Below are positions 6,964 through 15,285 of a stretch of DNA of 64,000 nt, in pieces. The notes under the pieces were generated by a model. It was not told where the DNA came from. It did not search any database and saw only the letters and a list, made by a program, of their open reading frames with translations. This DNA comes from a bacterium. GTDB lineage: Bacteria; Bacillota; Bacilli; Lactobacillales; Streptococcaceae. Each line of letters begins with the position of its first letter. Position 1 is the first letter of the stretch. The stretch is from assembly GCA_905221095.1 (NCBI GenBank), contig CAJNBV010000003.1, positions 1 through 64,000 on the forward strand. Direction: 5' to 3'. Both the position numbers and the translations under genes were made by a program.

Positions 6964-7824
6964 ATGATAACATTAAAATCAGCTCGTGAAATCGAAGCTA
7001 TGGATAAAGCCGGTGATTTTCTAGCAAGTATTCATATCGGCTTACGTGATTTGATTAAACCTGGCGTAGATATGTGGGAAGTTGAAGAGTATGTTCGCCG
7101 TCGTTGTAAAGAAGAAAATTTCCTTCCACTTCAGATTGGGGTCGACGGTGCCATGATGGACTATCCTTATGCTACCTGTTGCTCTCTTAATGATGAAGTT
7201 GCTCACGCTTTCCCTCGCCACTATATCTTGAAAGATGGAGATTTGCTCAAGGTTGATATGGTTTTGGGAGGTCCAATTGCCAAATCTGATTTGAATGTCT
7301 CAAAATTAAACTTCAACAATGTCGAGCAAATGAAAAAATACACTCAGAGCTATTCTGGTGGTCTAGCAGATTCTTGTTGGGCTTACGCCGTTGGTACACC
7401 GTCCGAAGAAGTGAAAAACTTGATGGATGTAACCAAAGAAGCCATGTACAAGGGTATTGAGCAAGCTGTTGTTGGAAATCGTATCGGTGATATCGGTGCG
7501 GCTATTCAAGAATACGCTGAAAGCCGTGGTTACGGTGTTGTTCGCGATCTTGTAGGACATGGTGTTGGTCCAACAATGCACGAAGAACCAATGGTTCCTA
7601 ACTATGGTATTGCAGGTCGTGGCCTCCGTCTTCGTGAAGGAATGGTATTAACCATTGAACCAATGATCAACACAGGCGATTGGGAAATTGATACAGATAT
7701 GAAGACCGGCTGGGCGCATAAGACCATCGATGGTGGTCTATCTTGTCAATATGAACACCAATTCGTGATTACGAAAGATGGACCTGTTATCTTGACTAGC
7801 CAAGGTGAAGAAGGAACTTATTAA
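6964..7824 (+). CDS. map: Methionine aminopeptidase, type I
   Basis: 286 residues. Removes N-terminal Met from new proteins. Metal ligands are visible: Asp in KVDMVLGG, Asp in LADSCWAYAVG, His in LVGHGVGPTMHEEP, Glu in TIEPMINTG, Glu in QYEHQFVIT. Between the first two Asp residues is an insertion of about 27 residues (PIAKSDLNVSKLNFNNVEQ and on) that is characteristic of streptococcal MetAP1 and explains the length above the usual 250. AGGAG at the start. Last gene of the murZ operon. Confidence 0.95.
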   Translation: MITLKSAREIEAMDKAGDFLASIHIGLRDLIKPGVDMWEVEEYVRRRCKEENFLPLQIGVDGAMMDYPYATCCSLNDEVAHAFPRHYILKDGDLLKVDMVLGGPIAKSDLNVSKLNFNNVEQMKKYTQSYSGGLADSCWAYAVGTPSEEVKNLMDVTKEAMYKGIEQAVVGNRIGDIGAAIQEYAESRGYGVVRDLVGHGVGPTMHEEPMVPNYGIAGRGLRLREGMVLTIEPMINTGDWEIDTDMKTGWAHKTIDGGLSCQYEHQFVITKDGPVILTSQGEEGTY

Positions 7825-7887
7825 TAGAAAGTGAAAAGACTGCTGGAAGTTCATTTTGTTAGAAAAACCAGTAGAACTTCTCATAAT

Positions 7888-7932
7888 AAAACGCATTGTA
7901 TCAAGCTTTTATGCCTGATGTAATGCGTTTTT
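7888..7932 (+). terminator. Terminator of the murZ-map operon
   Basis: AAAACGCATT at 7888-7897 pairs with AATGCGTTTTT at 7922-7932, with an inner stem (ATCAAGC / GCCTGAT region) and a trailing T-run. Confidence 0.8.
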
Positions 7933-8024
7933 CTAATTTTAAAAATATAATTCTTCTAAAATGGTACACTTCAGGTTAAAAAAACGACATTTCAGATTTT
8001 CTGTTCCAGAAATATCTATCACTA

Positions 8025-8033
8025 TGATATAAT
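8025..8033 (+). promoter_or_regulatory. Extended -10 of ribF, 6 bases from the start codon
   Basis: TG-A-TATAAT, with TATAAT at 8028-8033. The ATG follows at 8040, so the expected transcription start coincides with the first base of the start codon. No ribosome site precedes the ATG. Confidence 0.75.
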
Positions 8034-8039
8034 TATTTT

Positions 8040-8957
8040 ATGATTATTACTATTCCTATAAAAAACCAAAAAGATATTGGCACACCATCTGATTCAGTCG
8101 TTGTTCTCGGCTATTTTGATGGTATACACAAGGGGCATCAAGAATTATTTCGTGTTGCCAATAAGGCTGCGAGAAAGGATTTATTGCCTATCGTCGTTAT
8201 GACCTTTAATGAATCTCCAAAAATCGCTTTAGAGCCTTATCATCCTGATCTGTTTTTACATATTTTGAACCCTGCTGAACGTGAGAGGAAATTAAAGCGA
8301 GAAGGTGTAGAAGAATTATATCTCCTTGATTTTAGTAGTCAATTCGCTAGTCTTACGGCAGAAGAATTTTTTGCAACTTATATCAAGGCTATGAATGCCA
8401 AAATTATTGTTGCAGGTTTTGATTATACATTTGGTTCTGACCAAAAAACGGCAGAAGACTTAAAGGATTACTTTGATGGAGAAGTTATCATTGTCCCACC
8501 TGTAGAAGATGAGAAAGGAAAGATTAGTTCAACTCGTATCCGTCAAGCTATTTTGGACGGAAATGTGAAAGAAGCAGGGGAACTTTTGGGGGCACCACTT
8601 CCATCTAGAGGTATGGTGGTTCATGGCAATGCTCGTGGTCGTACGATTGGTTATCCAACAGCTAATTTGGTGCTTTTAGACCGTACTTATATGCCAGCAG
8701 ACGGTGTTTATGTCGTTGATGTTGAGATTCAAAGACAGAAGTATCGTGCTATGGCTAGTGTCGGGAAAAATGTGACTTTTGATGGAGAAGAAGCACGTTT
8801 TGAAGTTAATATTTTTGATTTTAATCAAGATATTTATGGGGAAACCGTCATGGTTTATTGGCTTGATCGCATTCGTGATATGACCAAATTTGACTCAGTT
8901 GATCAATTAGTGGATCAGTTAAAGGCAGATGAAGAAGTAGCTCGGAATTGGTCTTAA
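8040..8957 (+). CDS. ribF: Bifunctional riboflavin kinase / FAD synthetase
   Basis: 305 residues. N-terminal FMN adenylyltransferase domain with GYFDGIHKGHQEL (HxGH-type motif) and SSTRIRQAI; C-terminal flavokinase domain from about residue 180 with GRTIGYPTANL. Converts riboflavin to FMN and FAD. The ATG has no Shine-Dalgarno and lies 6 bases after a consensus extended -10, so the mRNA appears leaderless. Single-gene transcript ending in a bidirectional terminator at 8977-9005. Confidence 0.95.
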   Translation: MIITIPIKNQKDIGTPSDSVVVLGYFDGIHKGHQELFRVANKAARKDLLPIVVMTFNESPKIALEPYHPDLFLHILNPAERERKLKREGVEELYLLDFSSQFASLTAEEFFATYIKAMNAKIIVAGFDYTFGSDQKTAEDLKDYFDGEVIIVPPVEDEKGKISSTRIRQAILDGNVKEAGELLGAPLPSRGMVVHGNARGRTIGYPTANLVLLDRTYMPADGVYVVDVEIQRQKYRAMASVGKNVTFDGEEARFEVNIFDFNQDIYGETVMVYWLDRIRDMTKFDSVDQLVDQLKADEEVARNWS

Positions 8958-8976
8958 TAGCTTGAGTAAATAAAAC

Positions 8977-9005
8977 AAAAAGAGGTAACTACAAGACCTC
9001 TTTTT
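8977..9005. terminator. Bidirectional terminator ribF / yitT
   Basis: AAAAAGAGGT (8977-8986) pairs with ACCTCTTTTT (8996-9005); A-run and T-run make it usable by both converging genes. Confidence 0.85.
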
Positions 9006-9852
9006 ATTCTTTTTCAAAGGTAAATCCTTCTCCAAGGATTTCATGGGCTTCTGTAATAGTTATAAAGGCTTGAGGATCGATTCGATGAATCATTTCCTTC
9101 ATTTTCACAATTTCATTTCTGCCGACAATACAGTAAATGATTTTCAGATTTTCTTTACTATAGTAGCCTTGACCAGAAATAAAAGTAACACCTCTTCCTA
9201 GGTCATCATTAATCGCTTTAGCAAGTTGGTCAGGACGTTTTGTAATAATCATAAAGCCTTTACCTGCGTAGCCACCTTCTCCAATCAAATCAATGACACG
9301 CGAAACGATAAAATCAAATAAGAGTGTGTAGGAGACCAATCGTAAATCCTTGAAGATTAGGAGAATAAGCATGAGAATACAAAAATCTAAGATAAAGAGC
9401 AGTTTCCCCATGGATATATGAGTGTATTTATTGAGAATACGAGCTAGAATATCAGTTCCGCCCGTTGTACCTCCAGCATTAAAGATAATTCCGAGGCCAA
9501 TTCCCAATAGAATTCCCGCTATAAGGGCTGTGATTAGTAAATCACCTTGAAGGTCAATATGAAGGGGAATACGCTCAAAAAAAGCCAACCAAGCTGACAA
9601 AGCTAAGGTTCCAAGCAAACTAGAATAGAGAGATTTTACTCCAAATATTTTCCAAGCCAAGATGAAAAGGGGAATATTAATCAGCAGGTTCATAAGTGAA
9701 ACAGGGATTTTAAAAAGATAAAAGGTGATGAGGGTAATACCTGTCGCCCCTCCTTCAAAGAGATGATGGGGAACTACAAAATAAGTCAGTCCAAAAGCAT
9801 AAATAGCAGCACCTAGTAAAATAGTAAAAATGGGGTAAATTTTTTTAATCAT
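9004..9852 (-). CDS. YitT-family membrane protein (DUF161/DUF2179)
   Basis: 282 residues. Five or six hydrophobic segments in the first 190 residues (for example IFTILLGAAIYAFGLTYFVV and LLITALIAGILLGIGLGIIF) with the glycine-rich NAGGTTGGTDILARIL motif, then a soluble C-terminal DUF2179 domain (about 205-282: KGFMIITKRPDQLA). Family widespread in Firmicutes, substrate unknown. GAGGTG precedes the start at 9852. Confidence 0.85.
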   Translation of the reverse strand: MIKKIYPIFTILLGAAIYAFGLTYFVVPHHLFEGGATGITLITFYLFKIPVSLMNLLINIPLFILAWKIFGVKSLYSSLLGTLALSAWLAFFERIPLHIDLQGDLLITALIAGILLGIGLGIIFNAGGTTGGTDILARILNKYTHISMGKLLFILDFCILMLILLIFKDLRLVSYTLLFDFIVSRVIDLIGEGGYAGKGFMIITKRPDQLAKAINDDLGRGVTFISGQGYYSKENLKIIYCIVGRNEIVKMKEMIHRIDPQAFITITEAHEILGEGFTFEKE

Positions 9853-9993
9853 AGGACACCTCTTTTCTTATAAGTTGATTATATCAAATTTTTACGGAAA
9901 ATTTGATTGACTCCATTAGGATTTTTAATCTTTTTTTGATATAATTAGAAGTAAGAAAACCAATCTGAATCCTAAAATAGAAAGATTGACACT

Positions 9994-10833
9994 ATGACAA
10001 AAATTAAGATTGTAACCGATTCATCTGTTACTATTGAACCAGAACTCGTAAAACAATTAGATATTACAATTGTTCCATTATCTGTAATGATTGATAATGT
10101 TGTTTATTCTGATGCTGATTTGAAAGAAGAAGGTAAATTTCTTCAGTTGATGCAAGCAAGTAAGAATCTTCCTAAGACAAGTCAACCGCCTGTAGGTGTC
10201 TTCGCTGAAGTTTTTGAAGACCTGTGCAAGGATGGTAGTCAGATTCTTGCTATTCATATGTCCCATGCTCTTTCTGGTACTGTAGAAGCAGCGCGCCAAG
10301 GTGCCAGTTTATCTACTGCCGACGTGACAGTTATTGATAGCTCCTTCACTGACCAAGCCTTGAAATTCCAAGTTGTTGAGGCTGCAAAATTAGCACAAGA
10401 AGGCAAAGAGTTGGAGACGATTTTAGCTCATGTAGAAGATGTAAAAAACCATACAGAGCTTTATATTGGTGTTTCTACTCTAGAAAATCTAGTAAAAGGT
10501 GGACGAATTGGCCGTGTAACTGGATTGTTGAGCTCACTTCTCAATATCCGTGTTGTCATGCAAATGAAAGACCATGAATTGCAGCCAATGGTTAAAGGTC
10601 GTGGTGCTAAAACCTTTAAAAAATGGTTGGAAGAGTTGAGAACATCACTCTCTGAACGTTCTGTAGCAGAGATTGGAATTTCATATTCTGGTAGTGCTGA
10701 TTGGGCAAAAGAGATGAAAGAAAGCTTACAAGCTTATGTTGAACAGCCAATTTCTGTTTTGGAAACGGGTTCCATTATTCAAACGCACACAGGTGAGAAT
10801 GCTTGGGCTATTTTGGTACGTTACCACTCCTAA
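9994..10833 (+). CDS. DegV-family fatty-acid-binding protein
   Basis: 279 residues, one DegV domain. The N-terminus [13 protein letters not shown], the loop [24 protein letters not shown] and the later [11 protein letters not shown] are family signatures. DegV proteins bind long-chain fatty acids; related FakB proteins present them to the kinase FakA for acyl-phosphate formation. Whether this copy is a FakB partner cannot be told from sequence. Promoter: TTGATATAATTAG region about 9935-9947. Confidence 0.88.
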   Translation: MTKIKIVTDSSVTIEPELVKQLDITIVPLSVMIDNVVYSDADLKEEGKFLQLMQASKNLPKTSQPPVGVFAEVFEDLCKDGSQILAIHMSHALSGTVEAARQGASLSTADVTVIDSSFTDQALKFQVVEAAKLAQEGKELETILAHVEDVKNHTELYIGVSTLENLVKGGRIGRVTGLLSSLLNIRVVMQMKDHELQPMVKGRGAKTFKKWLEELRTSLSERSVAEIGISYSGSADWAKEMKESLQAYVEQPISVLETGSIIQTHTGENAWAILVRYHS

Positions 10834-10940
10834 AAAAATAAAGAAAATGGGAAGAAATAGCGTTTTTAACTTGACCTAAAAGGGATTTTAGGATATGATT
10901 ATATTTGTTAATTAGAAATTAATTTGGAGGAATCATTAAC

Positions 10941-11216
10941 ATGGCAAACAAACAAGATTTGATCGCTAAAGTAGCAGAAGCTACAGAATTGACTAAGAAA
11001 GACTCAGCAGCAGCAGTTGAAGCTGTATTCGCAGCAGTAGCTGACTACCTTGCAGCTGGTGAAAAAGTTCAATTGATCGGTTTTGGTAACTTTGAAGTTC
11101 GTGAACGTGCTGCTCGTAAAGGTCGCAACCCACAAACTGGTAAAGAAATCACAATTGCAGCTTCTAAAGTTCCAGCATTCAAAGCTGGTAAAGCTCTTAA
11201 AGACGCTGTTAAATAA
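10941..11216 (+). CDS. hup: DNA-binding protein HU
   Basis: 91 residues. Histone-like homodimer that bends and compacts DNA. The beta-arm signature [20 protein letters not shown] is intact, with proline for intercalation. Strong GGAGG ribosome site 10 bases before the ATG, and highly biased codons, as expected for an abundant protein. Followed by a strong terminator. Confidence 0.97.
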   Translation: MANKQDLIAKVAEATELTKKDSAAAVEAVFAAVADYLAAGEKVQLIGFGNFEVRERAARKGRNPQTGKEITIAASKVPAFKAGKALKDAVK

Positions 11217-11225
11217 TCAGCCTTT

Positions 11226-11273
11226 AAAAAGCCTGTCATATCAAGCATTTGAGCTTGTGTGATGGGCTTTTTT
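11226..11273 (+). terminator. Terminator of hup
   Basis: AAAAAGCC-TGTCAT-ATCAAGC pairs with GCTTGT-GTGATG-GGCTTTTTT. Long stem with six T. Confidence 0.88.
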
Positions 11274-11429
11274 GTGTTCTTAGGACATTTTTGGGGCAAA
11301 ATCTGAATTAACTAGTGGCAGAAAAGGTCATTCAAAAATAGGCTAATTCAATTTGCGTAGCAGAAATCATACAAATAAAATTGATTATAGTAAAATAGGA
11401 TTAGAAATCTTAAGAAAGTTGGTTCTTTA

Positions 11430-12137
11430 TTGGAAACGATAGTATTTTCAATCTCCGTTTTTCTAGCAGGGATCTTGTCCTTCTTTTCTCCCTGTATTTT
11501 TCCTCTGTTACCAGTTTACACTGGAATTTTGCTGGATGATCAGGAAAGTGCAAAAAGCTTCTCCTTGTTTGGGAGAAAGATCCTTTGGTCAGGTTTGATT
11601 CGAACACTTTGCTTTATCGCAGGCATCTCTCTTATTTTCTTTATTCTAGGATTTGGTGCTGGTTACTTTGGTAATATTCTCTATGCCAATTGGTTTCGCT
11701 ATACCATGGGTACGATTATCATCATTTTGGGACTTCACCAGATGGAAATTTTTCATTTTAAGAAATTAGAGGTTCAAAAAAGCTTTACTTTTAAGAAATC
11801 AGAAGCCAATCGTTATTGGTCAGCATTTTTACTCGGTATTACCTTTAGCTTCGGTTGGACTCCTTGTATTGGTCCAGTTTTGAGTTCGGTTTTAGCGCTT
11901 GCGGCTTCTGGTGGTAATGGGGCTTGGCAGGGAGCTATCTATACTCTTATTTACACTCTGGGGATGGCCATTCCTTTCTTGGTTTTGGCTCTAGCTTCAG
12001 GTGTAGTCATGCCTTATTTTAGTAAAATCAAGCGTCATATGATGCTACTAAAGAAAATTGGTGGTTTCCTCATTATTTTAATGGGAATTTTGTTAATCTT
12101 AGGACAAGTAAATGTTCTAGCTGGAATTTTTGAATAA
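11430..12137 (+). CDS. ccdA: CcdA-type thiol-disulfide transmembrane transporter
   Basis: 235 residues, start TTG at 11430 as no other in-frame start is near. Six hydrophobic segments with two conserved proline-flanked cysteines, FFSPCIFPLLP (about residue 23) and GWTPCIGPVLS (about 150). It passes electrons from cytoplasmic thioredoxin to an extracytoplasmic acceptor. The next gene, 11 bases on, is that acceptor. Pneumococcus has two ccdA-etrx pairs that supply MsrAB2; this locus matches the second (ccdA2-etrx2). Confidence 0.9.
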   Translation: METIVFSISVFLAGILSFFSPCIFPLLPVYTGILLDDQESAKSFSLFGRKILWSGLIRTLCFIAGISLIFFILGFGAGYFGNILYANWFRYTMGTIIIILGLHQMEIFHFKKLEVQKSFTFKKSEANRYWSAFLLGITFSFGWTPCIGPVLSSVLALAASGGNGAWQGAIYTLIYTLGMAIPFLVLALASGVVMPYFSKIKRHMMLLKKIGGFLIILMGILLILGQVNVLAGIFE

Positions 12138-12148
12138 AGGAGAAAAAG

Positions 12149-12706
12149 ATGAAAAAAGTAATGTTTGCTGGCTTAAGCCTCTTGTCATTAGTCGTATTGA
12201 TGGCCTGTGGTGAGGAAGAGACTAAAAATCCTCAAGCAGCACAACAGCCAAAACAACAAACTACTGTACAACAAATTGCTGTTGGAAAAGAGGCTCCAGA
12301 CTTCACCTTGCAATCCATGGATGGTAAAGAAGTTAAGTTATCTGATTATAAGGGTAAAAAGGTTTATTTGAAGTTTTGGGCTTCCTGGTGTGGTCCATGT
12401 AAGAAAAGTATGCCTGAGTTGATGGAATTAGCGGCGAAACCAGATCGTGATTTTGAAATTCTTAGTGTCATTGCCCCAGGAATTCAAGGTGAAAAAACTG
12501 TTGAGCAATTCCCACAATGGTTTCAAGATCAAGGTTATAAGGATATCCCAGTTCTTTATGATACCAAAGCAACCACCTTCCAAGCTTATCAAATACGAAG
12601 TATTCCTACAGAATATTTGATTGATAGTCAAGGCAAGATTGGAAAGATTCAATTTGGTGCTATCAGTAATGAAGATGCAGAAGCAGCCTTTAAAGAAATG
12701 AACTAG
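12149..12706 (+). CDS. etrx2: Extracellular thioredoxin-like lipoprotein (Etrx2-like)
   Basis: 185 residues. Lipobox LMAC with Cys at about 20, low-complexity Gln/Pro linker, then a TlpA-type thioredoxin domain with FWASWCGPCKKSMPEL. It reduces oxidised surface proteins, in pneumococcus methionine sulfoxide reductase MsrAB2, using electrons from CcdA. GGAG ribosome site; same operon as ccdA. The choice of Etrx2 over Etrx1 rests on the following APC permease and lmb genes. Confidence 0.88.
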   Translation: MKKVMFAGLSLLSLVVLMACGEEETKNPQAAQQPKQQTTVQQIAVGKEAPDFTLQSMDGKEVKLSDYKGKKVYLKFWASWCGPCKKSMPELMELAAKPDRDFEILSVIAPGIQGEKTVEQFPQWFQDQGYKDIPVLYDTKATTFQAYQIRSIPTEYLIDSQGKIGKIQFGAISNEDAEAAFKEMN

Positions 12707-12713
12707 AATCGAT

Positions 12714-12747
12714 AAAAATCTGATTACAAGATGTAGTCAGATTTTTT
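12714..12747 (+). terminator. Terminator of ccdA-etrx2
   Basis: AAAAATCTGA-TTAC / GTAG-TCAGATTTTTT hairpin. Confidence 0.85.
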
Positions 12748-12826
12748 AGAAAAACATTTTATAAATATTCACAAATCCCCTATATTTATGGTAGAATAGA
12801 ATCATCATTTTATTTTGGAGTCAAAG

Positions 12827-14218
12827 ATGAATATATTTAGAACAAAGAATGTTAGTTTAGATAAAACGGAGATGCACAGGCATTTGAAGTTATGGGATTT
12901 GATTCTGCTGGGTATCGGAGCCATGGTAGGGACAGGCGTCTTTACAATTACAGGTACTGCAGCTGCAACGCTTGCTGGTCCAGCACTAGTGATATCAATC
13001 GTCATTTCTGCCTTGTGTGTGGGATTATCAGCCCTCTTTTTTGCAGAATTTGCTTCGAGAGTACCCGCCACAGGTGGTGCCTACAGCTATCTCTATGCTA
13101 TTTTAGGAGAATTCCCAGCTTGGTTGGCTGGTTGGTTAACCATGATGGAGTTCATGACAGCCATATCTGGTGTGGCTTCGGGGTGGGCAGCTTATTTTAA
13201 AGGCTTACTTTCTCAATACGGGATATCCCTTCCTCAGGCTTTAAATGGTACCTTTAATCCTCAAGCAGGGACGTTTGTTGATTTATTGCCTATTCTTGTC
13301 TTGGTCTTGGTGACTTCGCTTGTTTTACTCAATGCTAAAGCAGCCTTACGCTTTAATTCAATTCTAGTTATTTTGAAATTTTCCGCTTTAGCTCTCTTTG
13401 TTTTAGTAGGAATTTGGCATATCAAGCTTGATAATTGGAGCAATTTTGCTCCCTATGGTTTTGGACAAATCTATGGTGCTAGTACTGGTATTATGGCTGG
13501 TGCGTCCTTGATGTTCTTTGGGTTTTTGGGATTTGAATCCATCTCTATGGCTGTAGATGAAGTTAAGACTCCTCAAAAAAATATTCCTAGAGGGATTGTC
13601 TTATCGCTTTCAATCGTAACTATTCTCTATGCCTTGGTGACGCTTGTCTTGACTGGTGTGGTTCACTATAGTCATCTAAATGTCGACGATGCCGTTGCCT
13701 TTGCTCTTCGTAGCATTGGAATTAGTTGGGCAGCCAACTATGTGTCATTGGTGGCTATCTTGACCTTGATTACGGTTTGTATCTCGATGACCTATGCCCT
13801 ATCGCGTATGATTTACAGTTTAGCGCGTGATGGCTTGATGCCTGTTGCCTTTAAAGAACTAACGAAGACTAGCAAGGTACCTAAAAATGCTACTATCTTG
13901 ACGGGTCTAGCCTCAGCTGTAGCTGCAGGAATGTTCCCTCTTGCTAGTATCGCAGCCTTCTTAAACATTTGTACCTTGGCCTACTTGATTATGCTTGCTT
14001 ACGGCTTGATTTGCTTACGGAAAGAAAAAGGAATGCCCAAAGCTGGAGAGTTTAAAACACCATTGGTACCTTTGTTACCAATTTTATCAATCATCATTTG
14101 CTTATCCTTTATGTTGCAGTATAATATGGAAACCTGGATTGCTTTCCTAGTTGCATTGTTAGTAGGAAGTATGATTTACTTCACTTATGGCTATAAGCAT
14201 TCTACCATAGAAGAATAA
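12827..14218 (+). CDS. APC-family amino acid permease
   Basis: 463 residues from ATG 12827, with GGAG 7 bases upstream; an in-frame TTG at 12815 sits in that site. Twelve hydrophobic segments; N-terminal signature GIGAMVGTGVFTITGTAAA in TM1 is the cationic amino acid/YfnA-type permease motif, and GFLGFESISMAVDEVKTPQKN follows TM6. Substrate not predictable; related YfnA/BcaP proteins take branched-chain or cationic amino acids. Own transcript, TTTTGGAG leader, terminator at 14222. Confidence 0.88.
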   Translation: MNIFRTKNVSLDKTEMHRHLKLWDLILLGIGAMVGTGVFTITGTAAATLAGPALVISIVISALCVGLSALFFAEFASRVPATGGAYSYLYAILGEFPAWLAGWLTMMEFMTAISGVASGWAAYFKGLLSQYGISLPQALNGTFNPQAGTFVDLLPILVLVLVTSLVLLNAKAALRFNSILVILKFSALALFVLVGIWHIKLDNWSNFAPYGFGQIYGASTGIMAGASLMFFGFLGFESISMAVDEVKTPQKNIPRGIVLSLSIVTILYALVTLVLTGVVHYSHLNVDDAVAFALRSIGISWAANYVSLVAILTLITVCISMTYALSRMIYSLARDGLMPVAFKELTKTSKVPKNATILTGLASAVAAGMFPLASIAAFLNICTLAYLIMLAYGLICLRKEKGMPKAGEFKTPLVPLLPILSIIICLSFMLQYNMETWIAFLVALLVGSMIYFTYGYKHSTIEE

Positions 14219-14221
14219 AGT

Positions 14222-14258
14222 GAGAATCTGTTGAGTTGTTGAAACTCAGCAGATTTTT
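14222..14258 (+). terminator. Terminator after APC permease
   Basis: AATCTGTTGAGT / ACTCAGCAGATTTTT stem. Confidence 0.82.
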
Positions 14259-14296
14259 ATATGTGAAAGAAATTTCAATTTTTTTCTAAAAATAGC

Positions 14297-14350
14297 TTGA
14301 CAGATTAAATTTTTAGGAGTAGAATGTTTACCAGTTAATTAAATAGTTAA
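14297..14350 (+). promoter_or_regulatory. lmb-phtD promoter with two abutting AdcR-like boxes
   Basis: TTGACA 14297-14302, 17-base spacer, TAGAAT 14320-14325. Immediately downstream are two contiguous 12-mers, TTTACCAGTTAA (14327-14338) and TTAAATAGTTAA (14339-14350), both close to the AdcR zinc-repressor consensus TTAACNNGTTAA. Zinc-AdcR would block elongation start. Confidence 0.8.
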
Positions 14351-14360
14351 GGAGTTATCT

Positions 14361-15278
14361 ATGAAGAAAAAAAATTTATTTTTAGTATTGTTAAGTGTCT
14401 TTCTTTTGTGTTTAGGTGCCTGTGGTCAAAAGGAAAGCCAGACAGGAAAAGGAATGAAAATTGTGACCAGTTTCTATCCTATCTACGCTATGGTCAAGGA
14501 AGTATCTGGAGATTTGAATGATGTTCGGATGATTCAGTCAAGTAGCGGAATTCACTCCTTTGAACCTTCAGCAAATGATATCGCAGCTATCTATGATGCA
14601 GACGTCTTTGTTTACCATTCTCATACGCTCGAATCTTGGGCAGGAAGTCTGGATCCAAATCTTAAAAAATCCAAAGTTAAGGTTTTAGAGGCTTCAGAGG
14701 GAATGACCCTGGACCGCGTTCCAGGGCTAGAAGATGTGGAAGCAGGGGATGGAGTTGATGAAAAAACGCTCTATGACCCTCACACTTGGCTAGATCCTGA
14801 AAAAGCTGGCGAAGAAGCTCAGATTATCGCTGATAAACTTTCAGAGGTGGATAGTGAGCATAAAGAAACTTATCAAAAAAATGCGCAAGCCTTTATCAAA
14901 AAAGCTCAGGAATTGACTAAGAAATTCCAGCCTAAATTTGAAAAAGCGAGTCAGAAAACCTTCGTAACACAACATACGGCCTTTTCTTATCTAGCGAAGC
15001 GATTTGGACTCAATCAACTTGGTATTGCAGGTATCTCTCCTGAACAAGAACCAAGTCCAAGACAACTAACTGAAATTCAGGAATTTGTTAAAACCTATAA
15101 GGTTAAAACGATTTTTACAGAAAGTAATGCTTCTTCAAAAGTAGCTGAAACTCTTGTCAAATCAACAGGTGTGGGTCTTAAAACTCTGAATCCTTTAGAG
15201 GCGGACCCGCAAAATGACAAGACTTATCTAGAAAATCTGGAAGAAAATATGAGTGTACTAGCAGAAGAATTGAAATGA
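14361..15278 (+). CDS. adcAII: Zinc-binding lipoprotein AdcAII (Lmb)
   Basis: 305 residues. Lipobox LGAC with Cys about 20. Cluster A-1/A-9 metal-binding solute protein: ligands in SGIHSFEPS, YDPHTWLDPE, TQHTAFSYLA and the late acidic FTESNASS, and a short loop instead of the His-rich loop of AdcA, which marks AdcAII. Captures zinc for the AdcCB transporter; also described as laminin-binding Lmb. phtD follows after 7 bases and the pair is AdcR-controlled. Confidence 0.93.
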   Translation: MKKKNLFLVLLSVFLLCLGACGQKESQTGKGMKIVTSFYPIYAMVKEVSGDLNDVRMIQSSSGIHSFEPSANDIAAIYDADVFVYHSHTLESWAGSLDPNLKKSKVKVLEASEGMTLDRVPGLEDVEAGDGVDEKTLYDPHTWLDPEKAGEEAQIIADKLSEVDSEHKETYQKNAQAFIKKAQELTKKFQPKFEKASQKTFVTQHTAFSYLAKRFGLNQLGIAGISPEQEPSPRQLTEIQEFVKTYKVKTIFTESNASSKVAETLVKSTGVGLKTLNPLEADPQNDKTYLENLEENMSVLAEELK

Positions 15279-15285
15279 GGAAAGA

